A program made the translations under genes and the position numbers. Under the pieces are notes generated by a model, which saw only the letters and a list, made by a program, of their open reading frames with translations, was not told where the DNA came from and ran no database searches. Of a stretch of DNA of 6,259 nucleotides, positions 1-5,841 are shown one piece after another; within the stretch, counting starts at the first letter, position 1; each line of letters begins with the position of its first letter. Origin of the DNA: Planococcus sp. (in: firmicutes) (GTDB taxonomy: Bacteria; Bacillota; Bacilli; Bacillales_A; Planococcaceae); the NCBI GenBank assembly GCA_030147225.1, contig JASLAI010000348.1:1-6259 (forward strand), given 5' to 3'.

Positions 1-2310
1 TGTTTCCAGCTGTTCTTTCGTGCTGTCTTTAGCGATGGTCAGCTTTGTTTTTACTTTACCGTTCACTTGGACTACGACCTCGACTTCATCATCGACCATT
101 TTCGACTCGTCGTATTGCGGCCAGTTTTCATATGAAACGGAACCTTCATGACCCAACTTCTCCCATAGCTCTTCTGCTACGTGAGGCGCAATTGGCGACA
201 GCAATTTAACAAAACCTTCAACATATTCTTTCGGAATCGCATCGACTTTATAGCCTTCATTGATAAAGACCATCATTTGCGAAATGGCCGTATTGAAACG
301 CAGTCCTTCAAAGTCTTCCGTCACTTTTTTGACTGTCTGGTGATAAACTTTGTCCAGTTTGCCATCGTTGCCATCCGTAACTTTCGTACTCAATTGCTCT
401 TCGTCCATCAACAGGCGCCACACCCGGTCAAGGAATCGGCGTGAACCGTCCAGGCCATTTGTCGACCAGGCAATCGATGCTTCAAGAGGGCCCATAAACA
501 TTTCGTACATGCGCAATGTGTCCGCTCCGTGGCTTTCGATGATTTGGTCTGGATTGACGACATTGCCTTTTGATTTAGACATCTTTTCATTGCCTTCTCC
601 AAGAATCATGCCTTGGTTGAACAATTTCTGGAAAGGTTCTTTTGTGGAAACCACCCCGATATCGTAAAGCACTTTATGCCAGAAACGCGCATACAATAAA
701 TGAAGTACAGCATGTTCTGCTCCGCCAATATAAACATCAACCGGCAGCCAGCGTTTCAATAGTTCCGGATCTGCCAGCATTTCATCGTTGTTTGGATCGA
801 TAAAGCGCAAATAATACCAGCAGCTTCCTGCCCATTGCGGCATCGTATTGGTTTCGCGGCGTCCTTTCATGCCGGTTTCGGGGTGAACCACATTGACCCA
901 TTCGTCGATATTGGCAAGTGGTGATTCACCAGTGCCGCTTGGCTTGATATCTGTCGTCACGGGAAGCATCAACGGCAAGTCTGTTTCTTCGACCGGTGTC
1001 ATGGTACCGTCTTCCCAGTGGATGATTGGAATCGGCTCGCCCCAATAACGCTGACGGCTAAACAGCCAATCGCGCAAGCGGTAAGTGATTTTCTTTTCTC
1101 CAACTTGTTTTTCAACAAGCCAATTGATGGCTTTTTCAATCGCTTCTCTTTTATTCAAGCCATTCAGGAAATCGGAGTTGATCAATTCGCCGTCGCCTGC
1201 ATAAGCTTCCTCTTCAATATTGCCGCCTGAAACAACTTCAACGATCGGCAAATCGAATTGCTTAGCGAATTCGTAATCACGTTCGTCATGAGCCGGAACT
1301 GCCATGATTGCACCTGTTCCGTAAGTTGCCAGCACATAATCAGCAATCCAGATCGGCATTTTTTCGCCGCTGGCCGGATTTGTTGCATAAGCGCCTGTGA
1401 AGACACCGGACTTGTCTTTCGCCAAATCCGTGCGCTCCAAATCACTTTTTGTCTTGACGTCATCGATGTATTTTTCGACAGCTTGTTTTTGGTCGGCTGT
1501 GGTGATGGCCGCTACCAATTTGTGTTCTGGAGCCAATACGGCATAAGTTGCACCAAAAATTGTATCCGGACGTGTTGTAAATGCGCGGAAAGAATGCGTA
1601 GTATCGGCTACCTGAAATTCCAGTTCTGCTCCTTCGGATTTGCCGATCCAGTTGCGCTGCATGTCTTTTAGGCTTTCCGGCCAGTCCAGTTCATCCAAGT
1701 CTTCAAGCAAACGATCTGCATACTCGGTGATGCGCAGCACCCACTGGCGCATCGGACGACGTTCGACCGGATGGCCTCCACGCTCTGATTTGCCATCGAT
1801 CACTTCTTCGTTTGCCAGAACCGTACCAAGCGCCGGACACCAGTTAACGGCCACTTCATCTACATAAGCAAGGCCTTTATTGTACAATTGGATAAAAATC
1901 CATTGCGTCCACTTGTAATAAGCAGGATCCGTCGTATTGATTTCGCGGTCCCAGTCATAGGAAAATCCAAGTTCCTGGATCTGGCGCTTGAATGTCTCAA
2001 TATTTTTGGCAGTGAATTCTGCCGGATCGTTTCCGGTATCCAGCGCATACTGCTCTGCTGGCAGACCGAAAGCATCCCACCCCATCGGATGTAGAACGTT
2101 GTAACCCTGCATGCGTTTCACGCGGCTTAAGATATCTGTCGCTGTATAGCCTTCAGGATGTCCAACATGAAGTCCGGCGCCTGACGGATACGGGAACATA
2201 TCCAATGCGTAGAATTTTGGCTTGGATGGATCGTCCACCATTTTGAATGTCTTATTGTCTTGCCAGAATTTCTGCCATTTTTTTTCAACTGTTTTGTGCT
2301 TGAATGTCAT
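1..2310 (-). CDS. leuS: Leucyl-tRNA synthetase (3'-truncated by window edge)
   Basis: Cytoplasmic class I aminoacyl-tRNA synthetase that attaches leucine to tRNA-Leu. I translated the minus-strand frame from the ATG at 2308-2310 to the window edge: 770 codons with no stop or frameshift. The class I signature HVGH is at residues 48-51 (2158-2169) and KMSKS at 576-580 (571-585). The inserted CP1 editing domain shows the threonine-rich TTRPDT at 245-250 (1561-1578) and an AHDERDY block near 341-347 with the conserved aspartates that hold mischarged amino acids. The visible C-terminal end (VQVNGKVK, then KLTIAKDS) is typical of bacterial LeuS. Family members are about 805 residues, so roughly 35 are missing. 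An AGGAGG at 2319-2324 lies 8 nt before the start. A leucine T-box leader controls it. Identity is essentially certain. Confidence 0.98.
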   Translation of the reverse strand, partial: MTFKHKTVEKKWQKFWQDNKTFKMVDDPSKPKFYALDMFPYPSGAGLHVGHPEGYTATDILSRVKRMQGYNVLHPMGWDAFGLPAEQYALDTGNDPAEFTAKNIETFKRQIQELGFSYDWDREINTTDPAYYKWTQWIFIQLYNKGLAYVDEVAVNWCPALGTVLANEEVIDGKSERGGHPVERRPMRQWVLRITEYADRLLEDLDELDWPESLKDMQRNWIGKSEGAELEFQVADTTHSFRAFTTRPDTIFGATYAVLAPEHKLVAAITTADQKQAVEKYIDDVKTKSDLERTDLAKDKSGVFTGAYATNPASGEKMPIWIADYVLATYGTGAIMAVPAHDERDYEFAKQFDLPIVEVVSGGNIEEEAYAGDGELINSDFLNGLNKREAIEKAINWLVEKQVGEKKITYRLRDWLFSRQRYWGEPIPIIHWEDGTMTPVEETDLPLMLPVTTDIKPSGTGESPLANIDEWVNVVHPETGMKGRRETNTMPQWAGSCWYYLRFIDPNNDEMLADPELLKRWLPVDVYIGGAEHAVLHLLYARFWHKVLYDIGVVSTKEPFQKLFNQGMILGEGNEKMSKSKGNVVNPDQIIESHGADTLRMYEMFMGPLEASIAWSTNGLDGSRRFLDRVWRLLMDEEQLSTKVTDGNDGKLDKVYHQTVKKVTEDFEGLRFNTAISQMMVFINEGYKVDAIPKEYVEGFVKLLSPIAPHVAEELWEKLGHEGSVSYENWPQYDESKMVDDEVEVVVQVNGKVKTKLTIAKDSTKEQLET

Positions 2311-2324
2311 TTCCTGTTCCTCCT
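2311..2324 (-). promoter_or_regulatory. leuS ribosome binding site
   Basis: A full AGGAGG Shine-Dalgarno (2319-2324, minus strand) with 8-nt spacing to the ATG at 2310. It lies just outside the T-box terminator hairpin, so control is expected at transcription rather than by hiding the site. Confidence 0.85.
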
Positions 2325-2330
2325 CAAAAT

Positions 2331-2565
2331 AAAAACTCCCGTCCCTCATAAAATAAGGGACGGGAGTTTTCCCGCGGTACCACCCAAATTAGCGACTGCT
2401 CGCTCAACTTGACTCCTTAACGCGGAAAACGGTGTATCTTACTTGGTTTCACATACACTGACTCCAAGGCGAGTTCACTTGCGTGTTTTGCCGGCTTGCA
2501 CCACCCGCCGGCTCTCTGTGAAAAACACACAAACTACTGATCCTCTTCGCTGTCATTGGCTATTG
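2331..2565 (-). promoter_or_regulatory. Leucine T-box riboswitch leader of leuS
   Basis: Untranslated leader of about 235 nt between a SigA-like promoter and leuS. The diagnostic T-box motif GGGTGGTACCGCGGG is on the minus strand at about 2370-2384; its variable base is T, which would pair with the A discriminator of tRNA-Leu. Further upstream in the RNA is a Stem I with AGAGAG followed by a CCGGC/GCCGG-closed apical hairpin, and a CTC triplet at 2471-2473 within GTGAACTCGCC, the expected place for the specifier. CTC is a leucine codon, which agrees with the downstream gene. By the known mechanism, uncharged tRNA-Leu stabilises the antiterminator and turns leuS on. The motifs are read directly; the fold and the exact 5' end are inferred. 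Confidence 0.95.
2332..2370 (-). terminator. T-box intrinsic terminator (leuS attenuator)
   Basis: A perfect 15-bp inverted repeat: the arm at 2356-2370 pairs with 2332-2346 around a 9-nt AT-rich loop. On the minus strand the stem ends in a T run followed by ATTTT. The 5' arm shares bases with the segment downstream of the T-box sequence, so terminator and antiterminator are mutually exclusive. It should stop transcription when tRNA-Leu is charged. Confidence 0.93.
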
Positions 2566-2604
2566 CCTTTATTTTAGACGAATCGCCGTTTTTTGGCAAT
2601 AGCC
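2558..2604. repeat. 10-bp perfect inverted repeat around the leuS promoter
   Basis: GGCTATTGCC at 2558-2567 and its exact reverse complement GGCAATAGCC at 2595-2604 enclose 27 bp. One arm overlaps the -35 element and the first base of the scoB stop; the other covers the predicted transcription start. In scoAB read-through RNA the arms could pair, but no U run follows, so this is not a typical intrinsic terminator. It could be an operator, a 3'-end-stabilising hairpin, or chance. Confidence 0.6.
2571..2599 (-). promoter_or_regulatory. SigA-type promoter of the leuS T-box transcript
   Basis: The minus strand has TTGCCA (2594-2599) as -35 and TAAAAT (2571-2576) as -10, separated by exactly 17 nt. 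The start would be near 2564, immediately before the T-box Stem I. The -35 lies only 5 bp past the scoB stop codon. A 10-bp inverted repeat flanks this promoter (2558-2567 and 2595-2604). Confidence 0.75.
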
Positions 2605-3269
2605 TACGAGACTTTAACCTTATCTGTATTCAAAGGTGCATCCGTGGAATCGATTATATCCTGTACTGTAAAGCCTTCAAAGACCTCGGATAAAACCAGC
2701 CCCTCTTCAGTGACTTCAATTACAGCGCGTTCGGTAATGATTTTGTTGACTACAGCTTTGCCGGTCAATGGCAACTCGCATTGCTTCTTGATCTTGGCTG
2801 ATCCGTCTTTCGACACATGATCCATGATGACAATGACTTTTTTTGCACCATGGACCAGATCCATCGCTCCGCCCATGCCTTTGATCATTTTGCCTGGAAT
2901 CATCCAGTTGGCCAAATCGCCGTTTTCAGCTACTTCCATTCCCCCAAGAATTGCCACATCGATATGTCCGCCGCGAATCATCGCAAAAGATTCAGCACTG
3001 GTAAAGAAAGCAGAACCCGGAATCGTCGTGACCGTTTCTTTTCCGGCATTGATCAAGTCTGGATCCACTTGGTCTTCTGTTGGGTAAGGTCCAATTCCCA
3101 AAAGTCCATTTTCTGACTGAAGTACCACACTTTTATTGTCGGAAATGAAATTGGCTACCAGCGTCGGCATGCCAATTCCCAAATTGACGTAATCGCCGTC
3201 TTTGATTTCTTTTTCGGCCCGCTTTGCAATTCGTTCTCTGACTAATTGTTTATCCACGATTTTCTCCAT
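2604..3269 (-). CDS. scoB: 3-oxoacid CoA-transferase, subunit B (beta)
   Basis: Catalytic subunit of a family I CoA-transferase, most likely succinyl-CoA:acetoacetate CoA-transferase. This moves CoA between succinate and a 3-oxo acid through a glutamyl-CoA thioester. The 221-residue product has the usual full length. Visible motifs are GIGMPT at 31-36; [10 protein letters not shown] at 51-60 with the catalytic glutamate at E53; a glycine-rich [14 protein letters not shown] at 100-113; and [16 protein letters not shown] at 122-137. The ATG at 3267-3269 follows the scoA stop after 6 nt. Its GGAAGGG Shine-Dalgarno overlaps the scoA stop and sits unusually close to the start, which suggests translational coupling. 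It stops with TAG at 2604-2606. The subunit assignment is firm. Substrate preference (succinyl-CoA versus acetate or butyrate as in AtoDA) cannot be read from sequence alone. Confidence 0.93.
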   Translation of the reverse strand: MEKIVDKQLVRERIAKRAEKEIKDGDYVNLGIGMPTLVANFISDNKSVVLQSENGLLGIGPYPTEDQVDPDLINAGKETVTTIPGSAFFTSAESFAMIRGGHIDVAILGGMEVAENGDLANWMIPGKMIKGMGGAMDLVHGAKKVIVIMDHVSKDGSAKIKKQCELPLTGKAVVNKIITERAVIEVTEEGLVLSEVFEGFTVQDIIDSTDAPLNTDKVKVS

Positions 3270-3275
3270 CCCTTC

Positions 3276-3968
3276 CTAAACAGTGCGTGTCGTTAGACGT
3301 TCAATGCGTTTTTCCTGGTTTGCCTGAAGCAAGCCTTGAACATAAATACTTGGTGTCTGGACATGGTTCGGATCGATATCGCCGATCTCCACAATTTCCT
3401 CGACTTCTGCGATGGTCACTTTTCCTGCGGCCGCAGCTAAGGGATTGAAGTTCTGAGCAGTCTTGTTATACACAAGGTTGCCCATCTTATCAGCCCGGTG
3501 TGCCCGTACCAATGCGAAATCAGCTTTTAATGCGTGTTCAAGAACATATTCTTTACCATCGAATTCACGAATTTCCTTGCCTTCTGCAACCGTCGTACCA
3601 ACACCTGCCGGAGTAAAGAAAGCGGGAATTCCCGCTCCGCCTGCACGCATCTTTTCAGCAAGCGTTCCTTGCGGAGTTAATTCCACTTCAATTTCGCCAG
3701 ATAATACCTGGCGCTCGAATTCTTTGTTTTCACCTACATAAGAACCAATCATTTTTTTGATCTGTTTGTTTTTTAATAATAAACCAAGGCCCCATTCATC
3801 CACTCCGCAATTATTGGAGATAACGGTAAGATCGGTGACCCCTTTATCGACAAGAGCCAAGATCAGTTGTTCAGGTATTCCCACTAAACCAAAACCGCCC
3901 ACCATAATCGTGTCGCCATCTTGGATCTGTTCAACTGCCTCTTTCGCAGAACTGTAAATCGGTTTCAT
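3276..3968 (-). CDS. scoA: 3-oxoacid CoA-transferase, subunit A (alpha)
   Basis: Partner subunit of ScoB; together they form the family I CoA-transferase used in acetoacetate / short-chain keto acid metabolism. The product is 230 residues from the chosen ATG at 3966-3968, normal for the family. Motifs: GGFGLVGIP at 24-32 (glycine-rich CoA-transferase signature), NNCG at 52-55, GSYVGEN at 75-81, ELTPQGTLAEK at 96-106 and GIPAFFTPAGVGT at 113-125. The frame stays open for 32 codons upstream, but the chosen ATG has a GAGGGGG Shine-Dalgarno (3978-3984, 9-nt gap) and homologues begin with this MKPIYSSAKEAV-type segment. The upstream extension also contains the promoter and cre candidate. First gene of the scoAB operon. 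Function is confident; exact substrate is inferred. Confidence 0.93.
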   Translation of the reverse strand: MKPIYSSAKEAVEQIQDGDTIMVGGFGLVGIPEQLILALVDKGVTDLTVISNNCGVDEWGLGLLLKNKQIKKMIGSYVGENKEFERQVLSGEIEVELTPQGTLAEKMRAGGAGIPAFFTPAGVGTTVAEGKEIREFDGKEYVLEHALKADFALVRAHRADKMGNLVYNKTAQNFNPLAAAAGKVTIAEVEEIVEIGDIDPNHVQTPSIYVQGLLQANQEKRIERLTTRTV

Positions 3969-3999
3969 CCCATTATGCCCCCTCTGCCTTATAAACGAA

Positions 4000-4029
4000 A
4001 TTGTATTTAGTAAAACGCTTTCATACCAA
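4000..4029 (-). promoter_or_regulatory. Candidate scoAB promoter
   Basis: Minus-strand TTGGTA (4024-4029) and TACAAT (4000-4005) are spaced by 18 bp, with 4/6 and 5/6 matches to SigA consensus. Predicted start near 3993, giving a leader of about 25 nt before the scoA ATG. The whole spacer is occupied by a cre-like sequence. Confidence 0.55.
4010..4023 (-). promoter_or_regulatory. Candidate cre (CcpA) operator in the scoAB promoter
   Basis: Minus-strand TGAAAGCGTTTTAC matches the cre consensus TGWAARCGYTWNCW at all of the first 12 positions and fails at the last two; the central AAGCGTTT core is intact. It lies entirely between the proposed -35 and -10, where CcpA binding would block RNA polymerase. 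Glucose repression of scoAB would make sense for a ketone/short-chain acid pathway. The site is read from sequence; binding is inferred. Confidence 0.55.
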
Positions 4030-4041
4030 TTTAAACAAACA

Positions 4042-4058
4042 ATTGCTTTAAACGCAAT
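4042..4058. repeat. 17-bp near-palindrome in the scoA-mnmL intergenic region
   Basis: ATTGCTTTAAACGCAAT is symmetric about its central base apart from one mismatched pair (5-bp perfect outer arms ATTGC/GCAAT). It lies just upstream of the scoA -35 element and could be an operator for a local regulator or activator. No known family consensus recognised. Confidence 0.35.
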
Positions 4059-4084
4059 ATTCATAAAATCTGTTTGACTCTGTT

Positions 4085-4100
4085 GCCAAGCATTGTTGGC
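4085..4100. repeat. GCCAA-N6-TTGGC dyad upstream of mnmL
   Basis: Inverted 5-bp arms GCCAA (4085-4089) and TTGGC (4096-4100) with a 6-bp spacer. The right arm overlaps the region where the mnmL -35 element would be. Possible operator; short enough that chance is a real alternative. Confidence 0.3.
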
Positions 4101-4122
4101 TCTTTTGCCGGCGTGCTACAAT
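4093..4122 (+). promoter_or_regulatory. Candidate mnmLM promoter (extended -10)
   Basis: TACAAT at 4117-4122 is preceded by TGC, giving an extended -10 (TGnTACAAT). The -35 is weak: TTGTTG at 4093-4098 (18-bp spacing) or TTGGCT at 4096-4101 (15 bp). Extended -10 promoters tolerate weak -35 elements. Start near 4129 would give a short leader of about 18 nt that contains the mnmL ribosome binding site. Confidence 0.55.
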
Positions 4123-4146
4123 ACGGGGAAGAGGAGTTGTTTTAAA

Positions 4147-5100
4147 GTGAATACAGAGTTCCCTTTTTCATCTGATGGAAAACGCTATTATACATGGAAC
4201 CGCCATCTGCGCGACCATTTCGGTTTTAAAGTTATGAAAATTGCATTGGATGCGGGTTTTGACTGCCCTAACCGTGACGGTACCGTTGCTCATGGCGGCT
4301 GCACATTCTGCAGTGTTGCCGGCTCCGGTGACTTTGCCGGTGACCGGGTAGATCCAATTCCATTGCAATTTGAAAAAATTAAAGAAAAAATGCACCGCAA
4401 GTGGAAAGATGGCAAATACATGGCCTATTTTCAGGCATACACCAATACACATGCACCCTTGCCGGTAATCAAAGAAAAATTCGAAGCCGCACTGCAGCAG
4501 GAAAATGTCATTGGCTTAAGCATTGCTACAAGACCTGACTGCCTGCCTGACGATGTTGTCGACTACCTTGCTGAACTGAACAACCGGACCTATCTCTGGG
4601 TAGAGCTTGGTCTTCAGACCGTCCATGAACGGACAGCTTTGCTCGTCAACCGCGCCCATGACTTCGAAGCATATGTTGAAGGCGTCACGAAGTTGCGTGA
4701 CCGCGGCATACGGGTCTGTACCCATATCATCAACGGCTTGCCTTTGGAAGACCGGGACATGATGATGGCGACTGCCCGCGAAGTCGCCAAACTGGATGTA
4801 CAAGGCATTAAAATCCACCTTTTGCATCTGTTAAAAGGCACACCGATGGTCAAGCAATACGAAAAAGGAATGGTCGACTTTCTGGAAAAGCAGGAATACA
4901 TTAATCTGGTAGCCGATCAGCTTGAAGTGCTCCCTCCTGAAATGGTTGTCCAGCGCATCACCGGCGACGGCCCCATCGACTTAATGATTGGACCGATGTG
5001 GAGCGCCAACAAATGGGACGTCCTGAACGGCATCGACGCTGAACTGGAACGCCGTGGAAGCTGGCAGGGAAAATTAGTTGCGGGGAGTGTGACATCATGA
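4147..5100 (+). CDS. mnmL: Radical SAM tRNA modification enzyme MnmL (YtqA, TIGR01212 family)
   Basis: YtqA-type radical SAM protein. In B. subtilis and streptococci this family was genetically linked to converting the cmnm5(s2)U34 wobble base of tRNAs toward nm5(s2)U34, in Gram-positives that lack MnmC. The 317-residue product has the family's iron-sulfur cysteines C40, C52 and C55 in DCPNRDG...GGCTFC (C-x11-C-x2-C), followed by GSGDFAG (59-65), YFQAYTNTHAP (94-104), SIATRPDCLPDD (125-136), WVELGLQT (151-158) and HLLHLLKGTPM (224-234). The C-terminal part fits the extension typical of Elp3-related radical SAM proteins. I chose the GTG at 4147 because GAGGAG (4131-4136) lies 10 nt upstream and homologues start with this N-terminus; an upstream TTG (4093) would put the promoter inside the gene. 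The stop overlaps the mnmM start. Chemistry is known from genetics of homologues, not visible here. Confidence 0.93.
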   Translation: MNTEFPFSSDGKRYYTWNRHLRDHFGFKVMKIALDAGFDCPNRDGTVAHGGCTFCSVAGSGDFAGDRVDPIPLQFEKIKEKMHRKWKDGKYMAYFQAYTNTHAPLPVIKEKFEAALQQENVIGLSIATRPDCLPDDVVDYLAELNNRTYLWVELGLQTVHERTALLVNRAHDFEAYVEGVTKLRDRGIRVCTHIINGLPLEDRDMMMATAREVAKLDVQGIKIHLLHLLKGTPMVKQYEKGMVDFLEKQEYINLVADQLEVLPPEMVVQRITGDGPIDLMIGPMWSANKWDVLNGIDAELERRGSWQGKLVAGSVTS

Positions 5101-5660
5101 CCTTGCAACGGGTTTTGCCTTATACAAAGGCATTGCTTGAACAAGCTGTTTCTCCAGGTGACTGCGTGCTGGATGGCACTGCCGGAAATGGCCATGACAC
5201 ATACTTTCTCGCTGAATTGACTGGATCTTCCGGCAAAGTTTTTGCCTTTGATATCCAGGCAGAAGCGATTGATGCAACCAGCGAGCGGGTCAAAGAATTT
5301 CCCCATGTCAGACTTATTCACGACAGCCATGATAAGATTGAGAATTATGTTAAAGATCCTATTTCAGCAGCTGTTTTCAATTTAGGCTATTTACCGAAAG
5401 GCGACCATAGCATCATCACAAAAGCACGAAGCACCCTGGCTGCTCTTGAACAATGCCTGGAACTTTTGACAGTCAATGGGTTATTGCTGGTCGTCGTCTA
5501 CAGTGGACACGAAGGCGGAAGCGAAGAACGTGATGCCGTCATGGAATTTGTTTCATCTCTTCCCCAAAAATCATTTGATGTTCTGAAATACGAATTCATT
5601 AACCAAAAGCATTCCCCGCCGTTTCTTTTGGCTGTGGAGAAAAAGCATAAAACGACTTAA
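5097..5660 (+). CDS. mnmM: tRNA nm5(s2)U34 methyltransferase MnmM (YtqB)
   Basis: SAM-dependent methyltransferase that completes mnm5(s2)U34 in tRNA by methylating the nm5 intermediate; older annotations call it rRNA methylase YtqB. The 187-residue product is the usual length and single domain. SAM-binding motif I is VLDGTAGNGHDT (24-35); the acidic end of strand beta-2 is FDIQ (51-54, D52); the family motif FNLGYLPKGD spans 94-103; YSGHEGG spans 135-141; the C-terminus has the family-like NQKHSPPFLLAVEK (169-182). Its ATG overlaps the mnmL TGA in an ATGA (5097-5100), and a GGGGAG lies about 10 nt upstream, so the two genes are cotranscribed and translationally coupled. Stop TAA at 5658-5660. 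This enzyme would use the product of MnmL. Confidence 0.94.
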   Translation: MTLQRVLPYTKALLEQAVSPGDCVLDGTAGNGHDTYFLAELTGSSGKVFAFDIQAEAIDATSERVKEFPHVRLIHDSHDKIENYVKDPISAAVFNLGYLPKGDHSIITKARSTLAALEQCLELLTVNGLLLVVVYSGHEGGSEERDAVMEFVSSLPQKSFDVLKYEFINQKHSPPFLLAVEKKHKTT

Positions 5661-5682
5661 GAAACTAATGTAAGCAAAACAA

Positions 5683-5702
5683 GCATCATTTTGTGATGAT
5701 GC
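5683..5702. other. Short hairpin downstream of mnmM
   Basis: GCATCAT (5683-5689) and ATGATGC (5696-5702) form a perfect 7-bp stem with a 6-nt loop, 22 nt past the mnmM stop. On the plus strand no T run follows. On the minus strand TTGTTTTG follows, so it could be a weak terminator for minus-strand transcription. It may also protect the mnmLM mRNA 3' end. Confidence 0.4.
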
Positions 5703-5789
5703 AAGGTTCCAGTGGGTGCTCCCCCTCCCGGAGAGCTTAGTTAGCTTTGTCCATTTCTATTCAATTAATTTGAACGGCACCTACAATTT
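5703..5789. other. Intergenic segment without recognised gene
   Basis: Between the hairpin and the terminator is a C-rich patch (CCCCCTCCCGG, 5721-5731) in which CTCC (5719-5722) could pair with GGAG (5730-5733), then a 5-bp dyad TTCAA-N5-TTGAA (5760-5774). I recognise no RNA family, tRNA or promoter here. Confidence 0.4.
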
Positions 5790-5825
5790 AAAAACGATAG
5801 AGACAAATGTCTCCATCGTTTTTTT
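5790..5825. terminator. Bidirectional intrinsic terminator between mnmM and the right-edge gene
   Basis: AAAACGAT (5791-5798) pairs with ATCGTTTT (5815-5822), and GAGAC pairs with GTCTC around an AAAT loop, with a single A/C mismatch at 5799/5814. A run of seven T follows on the plus strand (5819-5825); the complement provides a T run for the minus strand (5790-5794). It lies between convergent genes, so it can end both mnmLM and the minus-strand gene at 5842. Confidence 0.9.
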
Positions 5826-5841
5826 ATGAGTAAACGCTTGA

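Noticed and set aside
1258..1671. A 137-residue plus-strand frame opposite leuS, and similar frames opposite leuS, scoAB and mnmLM
   Set aside because: They lie antisense to clear genes, have low-complexity or cysteine-rich unnatural composition and no ribosome binding sites; they are shadows.
2558..2604. The 10-bp inverted repeat as a scoAB intrinsic terminator
   Set aside because: The loop is 27 nt and no U run follows the second arm on the minus strand.
4030..4053. Two direct TTTAAAC repeats (4030-4036, 4047-4053)
   Set aside because: Short, AT-rich and only two copies; likely chance in a promoter region.
3276..4064. Longer scoA reading with 32 extra N-terminal residues
   Set aside because: The extension covers the promoter and cre candidate, and the internal ATG at 3966-3968 has the good Shine-Dalgarno and fits the family N-terminus.
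4074..4079. TTGACT as the mnmL -35 element
   Set aside because: It is a 5/6 match but lies 37 bp before the good -10 at 4117, and no -10 sits at 16-18 bp from it.
4093..5100. mnmL starting at the TTG at 4093
   Set aside because: It would place the extended -10 promoter inside the gene and lacks a ribosome binding site; GTG at 4147 has GAGGAG at 10 nt.
5657..5704. Minus-strand 15-codon frame starting at TTG (HHHKMM-rich) with a G-rich stretch upstream
   Set aside because: The purine-rich site is too far from the TTG, there is no convincing promoter, and minus-strand transcription would first meet the terminator at 5790-5825.
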